64,000 bases of DNA from Aspidapion aeneum. Taxonomy: Eukaryota; Arthropoda; Insecta; Coleoptera; Brentidae. Position 1 is the stretch's first letter. Each line of letters opens with the position of its first letter. The DNA is taken from contig OY755038.1 in the NCBI GenBank assembly GCA_963576565.1, forward strand, positions 178,487,138 through 178,551,137, given 5' to 3'. Under the pieces are notes generated by a model that had not been told where the DNA came from, made no database searches, and saw nothing but the letters and a program-made list of their open reading frames with translations. Of the stretch, positions 30,666-42,359 are shown piece by piece. The position numbers and the translations under genes were made by a program.

Positions 30666-31659
30666 AAAATCTCTGTTTTGTTACAGACTTACCGGTATGT
30701 CCAAAGATTTTGCTTTCGACACACTTAAAGTAAAATTCTTTCCCTTCCTGAAACCAACGTTCATTAGAGTCAAGGATCTCGAGTCCCATTAACTTGTCTG
30801 GAGTTTTCTTCATTAACGATATTTTAGACATTTTTGAGAGGTCTGCCTCGGAAAATAATTAACAAAAATGTAAGGATTATTATTTCACAGCCAGTAGCGT
30901 TCACTGGAAGTTTCTTTTACTTTAACCTAAATAATAATAGAATAAAGCATTCTTTTCTTTCTTTTTTAAACTCCTACTTTTGCACAACCAACAATAATAG
31001 TAATATATGCATAAGTATATGCATCATTCTGGTGTTTAAAAGCTTATTGTGCTAAGTTTTCAAAATGAGCGACAAAGTAGCACATGGACAAAATAGCTCG
31101 TAACCAAATAGCGCATAAGAAAATAGTGCATGGACAAAATAGGGCGCGACAAAAAAAACCCACCATGTCGAATGGACAGGGCAATTCGAGGTGAAACTGG
31201 GTGCGATGATGGTTGACTTGGTTAGGTTAGTATCCTAACCTGAACCGGTTAGGCTATTATAGAAAAAAACCTATTCTTTATATACTAACCTAACCAGGTC
31301 AGGTTAAGATACTGACCTGACCTGGGTAGGAATAGAAATAACAGTAAGTGTGTATGTTTAAAAATGTGTAAACCTAAATTCAAAAAGCATAGGACAATAC
31401 GGCAAATTTAATTTATGAGCCAACTTTCGATTTTAAAAAATCAATTAAAACAACCATTAGAAAGATTGAATAAAAAAACAATCAAGCTTCAGCATTCTTA
31501 CGAACAAGCGAGAAAAAAGTGTAAAGAAAGTTCTTGTAAATAGTATATATTGAAATATATATTTTTTTCATCTGAGCACGATCTATTTATAGTTGAGTTG
31601 CCTATGGTATCCCGTGGGATAGTTGTCGAAGATTTTTTATAGATAGATAGATAGATGAC
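30666..31659. other. Non-coding interval with a hairpin
   Basis: No gene. 31060-31150 holds a few degenerate ACAAAATAGCGC-type units like those at 41.2 kb. 31203-31310 is an inverted arrangement of GGTTAGGTTAG and CTAACCTAACC blocks. A short ATAGATAGATAG run lies near 31640-31656. Confidence 0.5.
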
Positions 31660-32100
31660 ACAGTTTGTCACCGGGCGTTTGCCTTCAATTTGAGTAGAAG
31701 GGCCTGTGTGACGTCACAAATTCAAGATGGCGGCGTTATTCATGTTTTTTCAGAAACTCTAGCTTATAACTTTTGAAAATTAGTTTTACAGTAAAACTAT
31801 TTTTTATTTGTTATTGAATAACAATTAAGACTGTAACGAAAATAACAATATAACTTAAAAACTAACAAAAATATTAATTAAAAAAAATTACCCAAAACAA
31901 AAACTTAGGAAGAAAAGTTTTGACTACACCACTTAAGTTTGGGTCACCAGGTTTTTGCCTTAAATTTAAGTAACAGCGCCAGTGTGACGTCATAAAGCCA
32001 AGAATGCGATTTTGTTCATGTTTATCCTCACACTTTTGCTCTTAACTTTTTCTTATGATTTTTTTGCAATAGAACAGCAATTTATATGTGATTCATGCCA
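31660..32100. repeat. Dispersed GTCACCGGG repeats (two copies)
   Basis: Two related copies (~31660-31800 and ~31944-32060) of a repeat opening GTCACC(G/A)GG.GTTTGCCT, followed by AAATTTGAGT-like sequence, GTGTGACGTCA and TTATAACTTTT. A third copy is at 40509-40690. No inverted ends or ORF are seen; it may be a SINE or a MITE fragment. Confidence 0.6.
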
Positions 32101-32383
32101 AATGCCGCTGTTCCTGCAGCTTGTCAGGACGTATTCCAAACAATGAAGATTCATGTCCTTGTAATCGACGTTGGAGAAAGTGAAAACCACAATATTTGTT
32201 TTAGGAAATACTCGTATTAAGAATAAATTTATGGAACAGCATTTTATATTAAAGGATATGATGATAAATAAATATTGAGAGTAAGAATTAATATTTTAAT
32301 ATTAATAATTCCTGTAATCGGCAACATCCGCCTCCACTATAGGCGAAGGAAAAATGGAGTAATAGCTACTAGCTATGTTATAT

Positions 32384-32664
32384 TAGGGACCTATTGCAAT
32401 AAAGCCAGGCACAAATTGTGCCGGGCACTATATTGACAGTTTCGCATTAAAAACTGACAGTTGATCTTTCAAAATTGACATACCAAAGTCGAATTTAGAA
32501 ATCCAGTTGTTTATTTATCCATTAATAGTGGAGTCACTATTAATTCCGGCTCTTATAATACACAATGACCTAAGTTTGAAAGAAGACAGCTGTTCTTATA
32601 ATGTGAAACTGTCAATATAGTGCCCGGCACAATTATTGCCTGGCTTTATTACAATAGGTCCCTA
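32384..32664. mobile_element. 281-bp MITE with long inverted repeats
   Basis: The ends TAGGGACCTATTG.AATAAAG and their reverse complement continue inward for about 60-75 bp (GTGCCGGGCACTATATTGAC, AGTTTC.CATT) with few mismatches. No coding capacity. TA at each end fits a TA target duplication. Confidence 0.88.
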
Positions 32665-33637
32665 TTAAGAAACTTGGTATTTAATTTATCATCATAATTT
32701 ACCCAACGAGGTTCAAAAAGGGGGGAGGCGTCATGCCTGTTTTCAAAACGGTTTCACTTCGGCCATATTTGTGCTAGCTTTACGTCGAGTCATCTGTTCG
32801 AGTTTTGTGTGCGGTTCTTGTTGCGTTTTAGGACTTTTCTTGAAATATTTTGGATATTTTTGAAAAAAAATGTGAAGTTTAAGAATAGCTTTGTATGCAA
32901 TAACTACAGCGAGCACTGCCAAATGAATTTGCCTCCTTTTTTATTTTAAAGAATTTGTTTTCTCATGGGGTTAGCACCAGCTTATAGGCATAAAATATTG
33001 TGTTAATGTATTCCTTTTTTAGAAATGAAATTTTGGACGAAAATATTTCCTGAACAGAAAGAGGAACTTTTTTAGCAAAATTGCCAAAAAAAGAGATGTT
33101 TTACCTAAGACGCTATAAGAAACAGAAAATCGAAGGGTTGCAAGAACAGCATTTGCAACTGCACAGGTTAGAAATTTCAATTAAAACCGGAGAAATTAAA
33201 ATCCCACTACCATTGGCCCTTTTTTCTAGCCGCAGTGGCTAGTTGACCAAATTTTCAGGGGATTTACCTTTTCATACTTTTGCAAACAAAACGAAAAAGA
33301 AAAAGTTTTTTCGATATGTACATATATACATTCAAGTTCTATTTATATTTATCTTTCTCAGCACGGCACTAGTCTTTGTGCAGCGCATCGATATACAGAA
33401 TGGCAATTTTAAATGGAACTTTGCCTCTAGCCTCGAGTTAATATGTGTTGCAAAAAAATCAAAAACTGACGTAACAAAAGTAGAAATACTAACTTTTTTT
33501 GACTTTTCAAAAAAAAATATATGTTGTTATTTTAATTCTTTCATAAGCTTTTGAATAAGATACCAAGTAAAAAAATATAAAAAAAATTGACATAGGTATT
33601 TGCAAAAAATATACATTGTTGTTTTTATTTTTTTATA
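32665..33637. other. Non-coding interval
   Basis: No ORF is supported. 32755-32830 is locally GC-richer (TTTCACTTCGGCCATATTTG, TTACGTCGAGTCATCTG) and could be a promoter or an element leader, but nothing downstream confirms a gene. Confidence 0.4.
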
Positions 33638-33837
33638 TGCTTTCGAATACTACTACTACTATGTCGGTTTAGAACGTTTTTCTACGTTGTCCAACGCCTA
33701 TTCTCACGAGTCGTTAAATACCGAGATGAATTCCAAGACGTGCGCAAGCGTTGATCTGTCACTTCTGCCAACCAATCAACTGAGAGATATTTCAGTATGG
33801 TTTTATACAGCAACACTTTAATAATTCCCAGTTCTTT

Positions 33838-34140
33838 TTGATGAAAATTCCTCGTTTTTGTTCTGTGAAAATACCGGTGACGTGCAAGTTGTGTGACAAA
33901 TTATTTAGTGCCCAATTTAATTTGAATAAACACTGTCATCGGGGTTCTACTGTATGTCTATGCTACGATAAACATTTTTTAAAAAGATTTAGCGCATTTA
34001 AATTTGTCAATACTCCCATGGCAAAACAAAATAAACGTGAAATGCATATAGAAGAAATACTGCATATACCTCAAAAAATATTAATCGCAGCATATAGATA
34101 TTGTATATGTTTGAAATCAAAAAGAAAAGACGAATCTTAA
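33838..34140 (+). other. Small ORF with a C2H2-like motif
   Basis: 101 codons with one CKLCDKLFSAQFNLNKHCH motif (CX2CX12HXH, with the His spacing shorter than a standard C2H2 finger). It lies wholly inside the 33706-35314 TIR element. It may be a remnant of that element's protein or chance. No start context or splice site supports it. Confidence 0.25.
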
Positions 34141-34154
34141 AATGCAAAAATATA

Positions 34155-34198
34155 CAGGGTGTTCCCTCTCAAAAAATCGACTTTATTGTCACACCCTG
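34155..34198. mobile_element. Minimal 44-bp CAGGGTG repeat
   Basis: CAGGGTGTTCC at the left and CACACCCTG at the right, with TA on both sides. The right TA is shared with the next element (34201). It looks like an internally deleted MITE, or one broken by the neighbour's insertion. Confidence 0.6.
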
Positions 34199-34200
34199 TA

Positions 34201-34978
34201 CAGGGTGTCCCAAATTCGTTGTTTTTTTGTGGTGTCGGGTATTTCTAGGGGAGAAAGAAAAAAACTGAGCCCCCTAGCCTAAGGTGAAAACTACATTTAG
34301 ATATAGCAAGCCGTTTTTAAGCTACGGAGTGTTTTTGTCTGCATTTTGCTTTTGTGTAAATAGCTTTCTTATAGATCTTTTCTTGAAGAATTGACAGATG
34401 TCAACGGTTTTTATTTATCTCTTTTGGTTTTTAAAATATTGCATAAAGTTGTTATTTTTCTTACAGAATAACTCTAAAACTCTCTCTAAAATTTCCTTTA
34501 AAATGATGTATCACACTCAATATTTTAATTTTTAATTTTTTTTATTGTTTTCTTTATTTTTATTTTTTAATCACCTCTTTATTATTTTTTAATATTAAGC
34601 AAACTAAAATATGTGGTAAAAAAAAAAACAAAAATATAAAGAAATCCCACTAATCCCATAAAGAAAAATTAATTTTATGTGATATCTCAAAAACTAAACG
34701 TGACAAATGAAATTTAATTTAACAGTTGAATTCCTCTTAAAAAAGTGTCTATTTCACAGAAATAAAAATATTAATAAATAAACAAGTTATAGACTCCTTC
34801 CCAAAATGCAGACTTTTTAAAAACACCCCGTAGTTTAAAAACGGCTTGCTATATCAAAATGCGATTTTCACCTTTAAGGTTCTTTTGAAATTTGAGTGTC
34901 GCAAAGGTTGATGAGGTTTTTTTAGTTCCTCTAGAAATACCCGAAACTCCCCAAAAACATCGAATTTGGGACACCCTG
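34201..34978. mobile_element. 778-bp fold-back MITE, CAGGGTG ends
   Basis: CAGGGTGTCCCAAATTCG and its reverse complement at the right end begin inverted arms of about 170 bp (shared blocks TCGGGTATTTCTAG, GGTGAAAA, ATAGCAAGCCGTTTTTAA). It is flanked by TA. No transposase. Confidence 0.88.
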
Positions 34979-35794
34979 TACATGGTGACGGATAGAAAAA
35001 AATTATGTTGGCTTTTAAAGTTCATCATCATCATAATTAACCAAAAAAAATCTACAATTTATTATAGCCCTTTATTTTCAATGATAAAGTTGCTGAGTGC
35101 TCCGGTTATAAAAAACCACCCGGTACCTACATAAAATCATACCTAAAAATTAGAATTGACCATTATTTTATACCTTGAATTTTTTATTATACGTTAAGCT
35201 CTTCGATCTCGCGCCAATCCCGGTATTCGCGCCAATAATTTAAATTAGACATTTTGACGTTAATTTTGGCGCATGCTCCTTTGATGGAATTCATCTCGGT
35301 ATTTAACGACTCGTCTATTCTCCACCTCCTTCGATCCTGACAGTCATCTTCTGTCAGATTTTTTTGACTCATTGATCTTTGGATTGATTGTTACCATTCT
35401 AGTTTAGGACGCCCTCTTTTTCTGCGCCCTATTGGTTGCCATTCTAGGACCTGCTTTGGTAATCTTTCGTCGTTCATCCGTTGTACATGGCCGTACCATA
35501 TCAGTTGCCTTTTAGTGATGTCATCCGTTATGCTTCCCTCGATTCCCATTCTTTCTTTTATGATCTCATTTCTTATGTGATCTATTCTAGATATTCTCAT
35601 TGATCTTCTTATTGCATCCATTTCGACCCTTTCCATTTTTGTTTTGTATTTTTCTGTTACGCGACAAGTCTCTATTCCATACAACAGTGTGCTTTTCACC
35701 ATTGTTTCATATATGTTAAATTTTACATTCTTTTTTATTTCTCTGCTCCATAAATTACTGTTAAGACATCCAATAACCTTTTTTGCTTTCGAAT

Positions 35795-38616
35795 CACCTT
35801 AAAAAATAAAAATTGTTATTATAGACTCATTTGCGGGGGTCCAACCAAACATTCTTTGCCTGTGCCAAATGGCAGCGTTCTATTTACATTCGCTACCTAC
35901 ATAATATGATTTGTAATCAAAAAATTAGTTTAATTTTTAACTAGTAGTTAGTAATTTAACTACTTTTTTGAATGAAGTAGTTAGTAGTTATACACTACTA
36001 CTTCTTTCAAGTAATCTGCCCAACTCTGCTTACGTTTAAACTCCAGTTTGTGTAAAATGCTTTATTGGTTTTATCTGCCGGGAGTAAACAGGAACAAAAT
36101 AAAATAATCTAAGTTTATTTTCGCCAAACTAAACGTTACGTTAGTCCATGCCAGTGCTCGCTGTTCCCAAAAATACTGAATATTTCTAAAAGCTTTCGTG
36201 CTAAATGGTGCGAATGAAAACAATGGTAAGCAAATTTTATTTTAAAGTATTTAATTTTAAAAATTTAAACAACTTTTAAAACCTAAAGCAATGCTGAATG
36301 AAGAGTAAAGTGGTGATATGATCACAAAAATCTTAACCCTTAATATTATTATTTTTATACTCTATTGGCTTAGAGGGCTTCATGTACAAAATTACACATG
36401 ATGGACATCTGTCAAACTCATGCCAAATACAACATGGCGCCTAAAAAATGAAAAACAGAAGAGTTTTGTAATACTCACAATGTTTGTATTTCTTAATTGA
36501 TTTTATTTTATTTGGTTTATAGTGCACGTTTATAAAAACTATTAATCGCCTGAATTTTAAGTGTTTTTTTTTCCAATAAATATATTCTTCAACATTGTTT
36601 TGTGTTTTTGCGTTTTATAAAAGAAAAAACAGATTTAGAGATGTGTATTGACAAGTCGCTTTTACAGCGGGATTCATTTTTCCCACAAGCTAAAAAAACC
36701 ACGAAATTGGCCAGAGAGAAATTTTGCTTTTTCATGAAAATTTCAAATCTGTAAAAAAAGCTTTAAAAATTAAAAGGCTCGCATTCTAAAATTTTTAAGG
36801 GGTCCGGCCTAGCTTGTGACGTTCACCTAAAGAAAAGCGGTTCTGATATTACTATGCAATTGAAGCGTCCTTCACTGGAAGCTCTTTACTGCCATGCCTA
36901 AAGAAAACGATTGTATCTAAGTAGGAATTGCCATGGCACATACAACATTTTCATTAACCAAGACCCATCCTTATAAAGGCGTTGGATCCTAGATTAGGAT
37001 TTATCTGCAATTGGTTGACCAAGAGGTTCGGTTCGGTTCGGTTAATACTGAATTTGACCTCTTAAAAGAAGGACAGGTAAGCTAATTTAAGGAAAAAAAA
37101 CAGACATTTTAATTTTTTATTTATTTTTGGGTCCAAAAACCACAACATTTTGTATTCCCGAATTAAATTTGTCGCCGAACTTCCATGAGACCGATTTGTA
37201 TGAGAGGAAAGATATTTGCTCATGCAAGGGCCGGCCCCTTTTTATGATTTTGTTCTTTTTGATTTTGTCATGTTTTGATAAAAGACTTTATACTAAATTT
37301 CGATTTTGCTCTTGTCTTGTTTTAATGAATTACGTTTTTATTTACTCCGGGTATTAAGAATTCCGTTTTTTTCCATTGGAATGTTATAACATTTTAATTT
37401 ATGATCTTGGACAGTTTTGTTTTTGTCATTTACGACGATGAATAGGGATTTCCTTAGAGCAACCGCTAGGAACCTAAAGTGTACATTGTTGGATAGGTTA
37501 CTTAAAGCTCTGCAAAAACTACAAAACCATTTTTGTCGAAAAGTGTTTTCTGTACTTTTATAGAAATCAAATTTTTGAGACAGTTCTTTACCGTGCGATG
37601 AATACATATTTCTTTAATCGAATTTTCGAAATTCAGAAACGCGCTTTATGTGAGTTTGTTGATAGAGCAATTTTCGCTTAGCAGTTCTATTGTTGGGTAG
37701 ATGACTCGCGATTTGACGTCAATACTGAAGTAACATTTAAATGCAGGAAAATTACTTTCCGGTAATAAACGCGGGAAATTAGATTTCCAGCACTGACTGT
37801 GGGAAAGTGACACTTTCTGAATTAAAATGAGTGCGGAAAAGTGAGTAAAATCGCACGATCGTTAAATATAGCTATTTTCTTAACAAGTGCGGAAAATTGC
37901 GAGTTTCGACAAGCATTTATGTGCGGAAAAATTGGTTTCTGCAAGCGTTAGGACCAATTGTTTTTGGAGTGTTAGGAAAACATCAGAAAAAATAAAATTA
38001 TCAGAAAAATAAACCAAAACACATCTAGACTACATCACGCTACTTCTTATAAAAAACAAGTGTTTTAACGAAATTTTACATCTTATTATTACACCATAGC
38101 AATCAAGAGGCAATATTATCAATAGAATCTTCAAATCTATACAGGTTTTTTAAAATTTGACATTTTTCCACACTAGTGCTGCATAGTAGAATTATCTGTC
38201 CTAAAAATAGTGTGGAAAATAACATTTTCCACACGCTCGTAGAAAAATTATTTATTTGATAGATTTGTGTATCGTTGTTAAGCCAGGCACCTAGTAAAAA
38301 ATAAACTAATGATGTGTCAGACCCTATAGCGGGTGGAAAATGGTTTTGAATATCTGCATTGCATTTGGATATGCGAATAATAGATTCGTATGCTTGTTTA
38401 AAAAGCCTTTGAGTATGGTTGAAAAATGAATGTTCTATTTTAACTTTATAAAATTGTTTCCTACGGGAATATGACGTATTTTTCCTATGGAGCAATATTA
38501 AAAATGTTAAAGAATTTATTTGCTTAAAAAGTGATTTAGGTTTGAATAGTAGGCATGTAAAAACGAATTGGTTAGATTAAACTTAGTCTTCCTGATTTCG
38601 GTTGTCTTACTTTAAA
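35795..38616. other. Non-coding interval
   Basis: No gene supported. GGTTCGGTTCGGTTCGGTT near 37026 matches the core motif of the 41.2-42.3 kb fold-back. 37740-37960 and 38150-38240 contain GTGCGGAAAA and TTTTCCACACGCTCG blocks that recur at 49800-50200. The 130-codon minus ORF at 38103-38495 overlaps this repeat and has no domain I recognise. Confidence 0.5.
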
Positions 38617-38932
38617 GTGCCCCCGAGACGATCAATTAAACTGACAATCACGATTGATGCGATTGTTTAATGGATTGACGACGATTGAAGGATTTTTAAT
38701 TGAAGCACATTGAGAGGTCTGATTGACGCACATAGAGAGGTCTGATTGACGCTCGCAATTGATCGTCTAATCGAGCGATTGACAATCGTTCGGCCAGTTG
38801 CTTGACAGCCACAATAATGGATACCTTGTGGAGCCCCGTCGTTCCCGAAAACATCACGGATAAAGACTTTGTTGTGCTTTTAATAGCGCTGTATCGCGAT
38901 CACCCAGAGCTGTGGAAAGTAAAATCTAAAAA
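38617..38932 (+). mobile_element. Outer TIR element (Harbinger-like?), left end
   Basis: GTGCCCCCGAGACGATCAAT opens a 200-bp subterminal region full of GATTGA/TCAATC and CGATTG motifs, then an ATG at 38817. The block is repeated in direct orientation at 38933-39185. It is interrupted at 38932 and its right part resumes at 45672. A MADF-type second protein is known in PIF/Harbinger elements, hence the tentative class. Confidence 0.65.
38817..38930 (+). pseudogene. MADF-domain protein start, interrupted
   Basis: ATG 38817 opens about 38 codons ending LIALYRDHPELWKVKSK, the N-terminal half of a MADF (Myb/SANT-like, DNA-binding) domain: hydrophobic LI.LY followed by HP.LW. It is broken by the inner element at 38933. 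The expected continuation (DYMDKNKKK) appears just beyond that element at 45680-45706, followed by stops, so the outer element is an internally deleted derivative. Confidence 0.6.
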
Positions 38933-39185
38933 GCACCCCCGAGACGATCAATTAAATTGACAATCGTTCTCATTGATGCATTGATTGATCGTTTCGGAAA
39001 CGATTGATGCGATTGATCAATGGATTGACGACGATTGAAGGATTTTTGATTGAAGCACATTGAGGGGTCTGATTGACGCTCGCAATTGATCGTCTAATCG
39101 AGCGATTGACAATCGTTCCGCCAGTTGCTTGACAGCCACGAGATTGTATACCTCGTTGAGCCCCGTGGACTCCGAAAGGATCGCG

Positions 39186-40085
39186 GATAATAATGCTACA
39201 TTGAAAAAAAAAACGATTTTATTATTAACAAATATTTGGTAAACCTGATTTTTGTTGTGCTCATTAAAAAATATTAAAAGCAAATATCATTAATTATTGG
39301 TAACAAACCTTTTTTAAAGTGTTTAGTTATAAATAATATATCATTTGTTTCTTTAATAATTTGATGTTTTTGTAAATATTAATTGCCTTATATTAACCAT
39401 AACCAAAACACTCTTTCTTTTAAGGTAACAGAACATCTTTGCTATTAATACTTAAAATTTCCTAAATATAAATAAACTCTTAATATTGGCAAATATTTCT
39501 TTGTGTTTATTACAACAAACATTTTTTTGTATAATTTTATAGCGTGATTTTGTTATTATAACGGTCTGAATTGGTTTCTATTAATTACTTCGTAAAGTTC
39601 AAACAAATTTGGTTATTATTAACAAGCGATATTATCGAGCAATATAACTTTGTACCGTCTCGGCCACAGAACACCAGTCTCGGCTCGGGCCTTGTCGCGC
39701 GAGATCGTGACGTTTCGGTTGACATTTTGTAGGGGCGAGCGGGGCTAGTTGAGCCACTTTTTACATAAATGTAAATAAAAGCATTGCTATATTACTTACA
39801 GTTTTACAATTATAATATGTTTAAGGCAAATATTGGTTTTTAAAACTATGCATTCAAACTTAAAAAACACTTTTTTCTAGCACCCTTGCAAACGGTCCAA
39901 CTAACCCCACCCACGGAGTAAGTTGGGCCATACGATGGGGCAAGTTCGGCATGGTTGAATAATTAGGAACTGTATATATATGCAACATAAAATAACAGGA
40001 AATTCTTAGATTATTTCTATTGATAATCATAAAATAATAAACTTTAAATTTCTTAAAAAACAAACAATATAAAGTAACCTAATTC
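39186..40085. other. Non-coding interval
   Basis: AT-rich with a GC-richer patch at 39655-39760. GGGGCAAGTT and AAGTTGGGCC-like motifs occur at 39735, 39900-39950 and 40995. No gene called. Confidence 0.4.
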
Positions 40086-40089
40086 TTGC

Positions 40090-40505
40090 TCTAGTCTGAT
40101 TCGGAATTACGGTTTTAGCAAACATAAGTAAACCCTGCATCAGCACATGTTTCATGGGCCCAAAACTTGTAAGTTAAACATTGTACCCATTTTTCTTTTG
40201 GTTTGCTGTTTGAGAATGGTTCCATGCAGACTAGACAAAATGTTTCCTCTTCATCATCGCTGTCATCTTTCAGTGTCCTTTTCTGAGTAGTTTTTCTATG
40301 CTTCTTTTCCTTGAAGACATTTTTGGTTACAGATTTTTCTTTTTTTTACTTTTTTCACGTTCCAACTCTTCTTTAACCGGAGTTTCAGTTAGTATAGCTG
40401 TTGACCATATTCTTCGGTTGATATTCTTGGTCTTTCTTTCGCCAGCTTTCGGAAAAGCACGAATTTTTAAAATTTCCCCAGATCGATTGGTAATAATAGA
40501 TCACA
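40090..40505 (-). pseudogene. Pogo/Tigger-like transposase C-terminal remnant
   Basis: Minus-strand reading gives AFPKAGERKTKNINRR and LTETPVKEELEREKSKKKK, then, after a stop or shift, CLVCMEPFSNSKPKEKWVQC and WAHETCADAGFTYVC. A Lys-rich stretch followed by a C-terminal Cys/His zinc motif of the form CLxC..EP...KWxxC...WxHxxC..YxC is found at the end of many insect pogo/Tigger-family transposases. The catalytic DDE domain is not visible. It lies inside the 38933-45671 element. Confidence 0.6.
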
Positions 40506-40508
40506 CAA

Positions 40509-40690
40509 TTTTAAGTCACCGGGTGTTTGCCTCAAATTTGAGTTGAAGGGTCTGTGTGATGTCATAAATAAATAAATGGCGGCTTTTTTACTGCTTTTTC
40601 ACAATTTTTGGCTTATAACTTCTGCCAATAACTTAGTTTTACAGAAAAACTAATCGTTTTTTGTTTGCAAGAGAACACCAATCAAGATAC
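40509..40690. repeat. Dispersed GTCACCGGG repeat, third copy
   Basis: GTCACCGGGTGTTTGCCTC, AAATTTGAGTTGAAGGG, GTGTGATGTCATAAA and TTATAACTTCT match the copies at 31660-32100 in order and orientation. Confidence 0.65.
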
Positions 40691-41220
40691 CGCGTGAACA
40701 AGTCCACATCTAGGGGGCCTAATTTCCATAAGAGGGTAAAAAACAGATAGAATATAGCATATATTAATAAGAGACCGCAATATGCCCGATTCCAGTCGAA
40801 AGCGTTTCAGCGTTGCCAAAGGTAACTTTGATAAATAACTACAGGCGCAAGTCGTAGCAGTCTTCAAGAGGCGGACAATCTAAAACATTTGTTTAGGGCG
40901 AGAATTATTACATGACGTGATTTTTAGTCCATCATACGTACGCATGCTGATTTTAACCTTAAAATAAAAAAAACATGTTTTTAGAAAATGTATGGGGTTA
41001 GCTGGGCCGGCACACCTACATACAAAATTGAGAGAGTCGGCAATCATGTTTGCGTAAATATTAGCATCGTTATAATTTCATTAAACTCTGTCTAAATATG
41101 TAAAGTTAACTATAAAAAACCGAATGGGGGCATGCAGGTGTAATAAAACAGTCTGTAAAATGTTTTCCGAAATAACAAAAAGTTACTTACGTGGTCCAAA
41201 AAAAAAATGCCTCTGTAGTG

Positions 41221-42300
41221 AAATAGCGCGTATCAAAATAGCGCGTATCAAAATAGCGCGTATCAAAATAGCGCGTATCAAAATAGCGCGTATCAAAATA
41301 GCGCGCTCATTTGAGCGCGTGTTCAAAATAGCGCGTATCAAAATAGCGCGTGATCAAAATAGCGCGTATCACAACGGCGCTTGATCAAAATAGCGCGTGT
41401 TCAAAATAACGCGTATCAAAATAGCGCGTATCAAAACAGCGCGTATCAAAATGGCGCGTGTTCAAAATAGCGCGTATCAAAATAGAGCGTATCAAAATAG
41501 CGCGTGTTTAAAATAGCGTGTGTTCAAAATAGCGCGTCTTAAAATCGCGCATCTAAAAATACCGCGTTTTGAAAGATCGCCATTACAAACGTCGCTGTTA
41601 CAAAATAGTTCGATTTCTAACATATTTAAAAAAAAAACTTTCCTGACTTTTTTCCCGGGATCCTATAGGGTGTAACCCGACCGAACCGAACCGAACCGAT
41701 TCAAACCGCACCGAACTGAAATGAACCGAACCAAACCGAAACATTTTTTCAAAAAATTATTTCCCTAAATTAGCTTCCCGATCCTTATTTTGGTAGGTTT
41801 CTATTCTGACCTGTGACTTGGTGACATTATTTTTTGGTGGAAAAAGGTCAGGGAGTTACTTGAAAAAATTTTTGGGTTTGGTTCGATTCGGTTCCGTCCG
41901 GTTCGGTTCAGTTTGGTTACACACCCTCTAGGATCCCGAAAAAGAAGCCAGGGAAGTTTTTTTTTGAAAAAAATATGTTAGAAAGAGACTATATGAGTTG
42001 TGTTAAGTATAGCAAGCCATCGGTTTATTTAACGGTTAAGTAAGTATAACTTATCTGACCTTGCTCAAACTGTTTAGGTGAATATACCTAAGCAGACCTG
42101 ATACGCGCTATTTTTTACACGCGCTATTTTGATACGCGTTATTCTGATCACGCGCTATTTTGATACGCGCTATTTTGATACGCGCTATTTTGAACACCCG
42201 CTATTTGGATACGCGCTATTTTGAACGCGCGCTATTCTGAAAACTCGCTGTTTTGAAAAGCGCTGTTTTGATACGCGCTATTTTGATACGCGCTATTTCG
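41221..42300. repeat. Fold-back minisatellite, AAATAGCGCGTATCA units
   Basis: The left arm (41221-41570) is about 22 units of a 15-16 bp repeat, AAATAGCGCGTATCA with variants such as AAATAGCGCGTGTTCA. The right arm (42098-42300) is the same repeat inverted. Between them a second inverted pair continues the symmetry: CCGAACCGAACCGAACCGAT (41683) against GGTTCGGTTCAGTTTGGTT (41898), with GGGATCCTA flanking both. The whole ~1.1 kb could fold into one long imperfect hairpin. No protein. Confidence 0.9.
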
Positions 42301-42359
42301 TTCGAGCCAATAAAAATAGGTCAAAATCTGTTCCTTGGAGGTACACTCATCACAGATTC

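Larger units (their letters stand above)
33706..35314. mobile_element. Unclassified TIR element with 8-bp duplication
   Basis: The ends are a 30-bp perfect inverted repeat starting ACGAGTCGTTAAATACCGAG. The 8-bp CTATTCTC is duplicated at 33698-33705 and 35315-35322, and the uninterrupted LINE sequence at 17020-17030 (reverse strand) shows that one copy is ancestral. An 8-bp duplication fits hAT, P or Novosib-type elements, but the ends do not look like hAT. About 780 bp remains once nested MITEs are removed. No transposase was found. Confidence 0.85.
33649..35789 (-). pseudogene. RTE-like LINE, copy C, interrupted
   Basis: 5'-truncated minus-strand copy. The body at 35315-35789 encodes STLLYGIETCRV, RQLIWYGHVQRM and GRRKRGRPKLEW. 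The 3' end (33649-33705) has ACGTAGAAAAACGTTCTAAACCGACATAG-type sequence and a (TAG)n tail. The 11-bp TGCTTTCGAAT flanks it (33638-33648 and 35784-35794, the latter overlapping the truncation point), as expected for target-primed reverse transcription. A TIR element (33706-35314) splits it. Confidence 0.85.

Noticed and set aside
31203..31310. Telomere-like TTAGG repeats
   Set aside because: Only two adjacent units on each side of an inverted block; no array.
38103..38495. 130-codon minus-strand ORF as a gene
   Set aside because: Overlaps a TTTTCCACACGCTCG repeat found elsewhere, with no domain, splice or start support.
41124..41384. ORF encoding repeated IARIKIAR
   Set aside because: It is only a translation of the 15-bp minisatellite, a length divisible by three, and has no independent coding support.
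41221..41570. Regular direct repeats resembling a CRISPR array
   Set aside because: Units are contiguous with no spacers, the sequence is eukaryotic and no cas genes are present.
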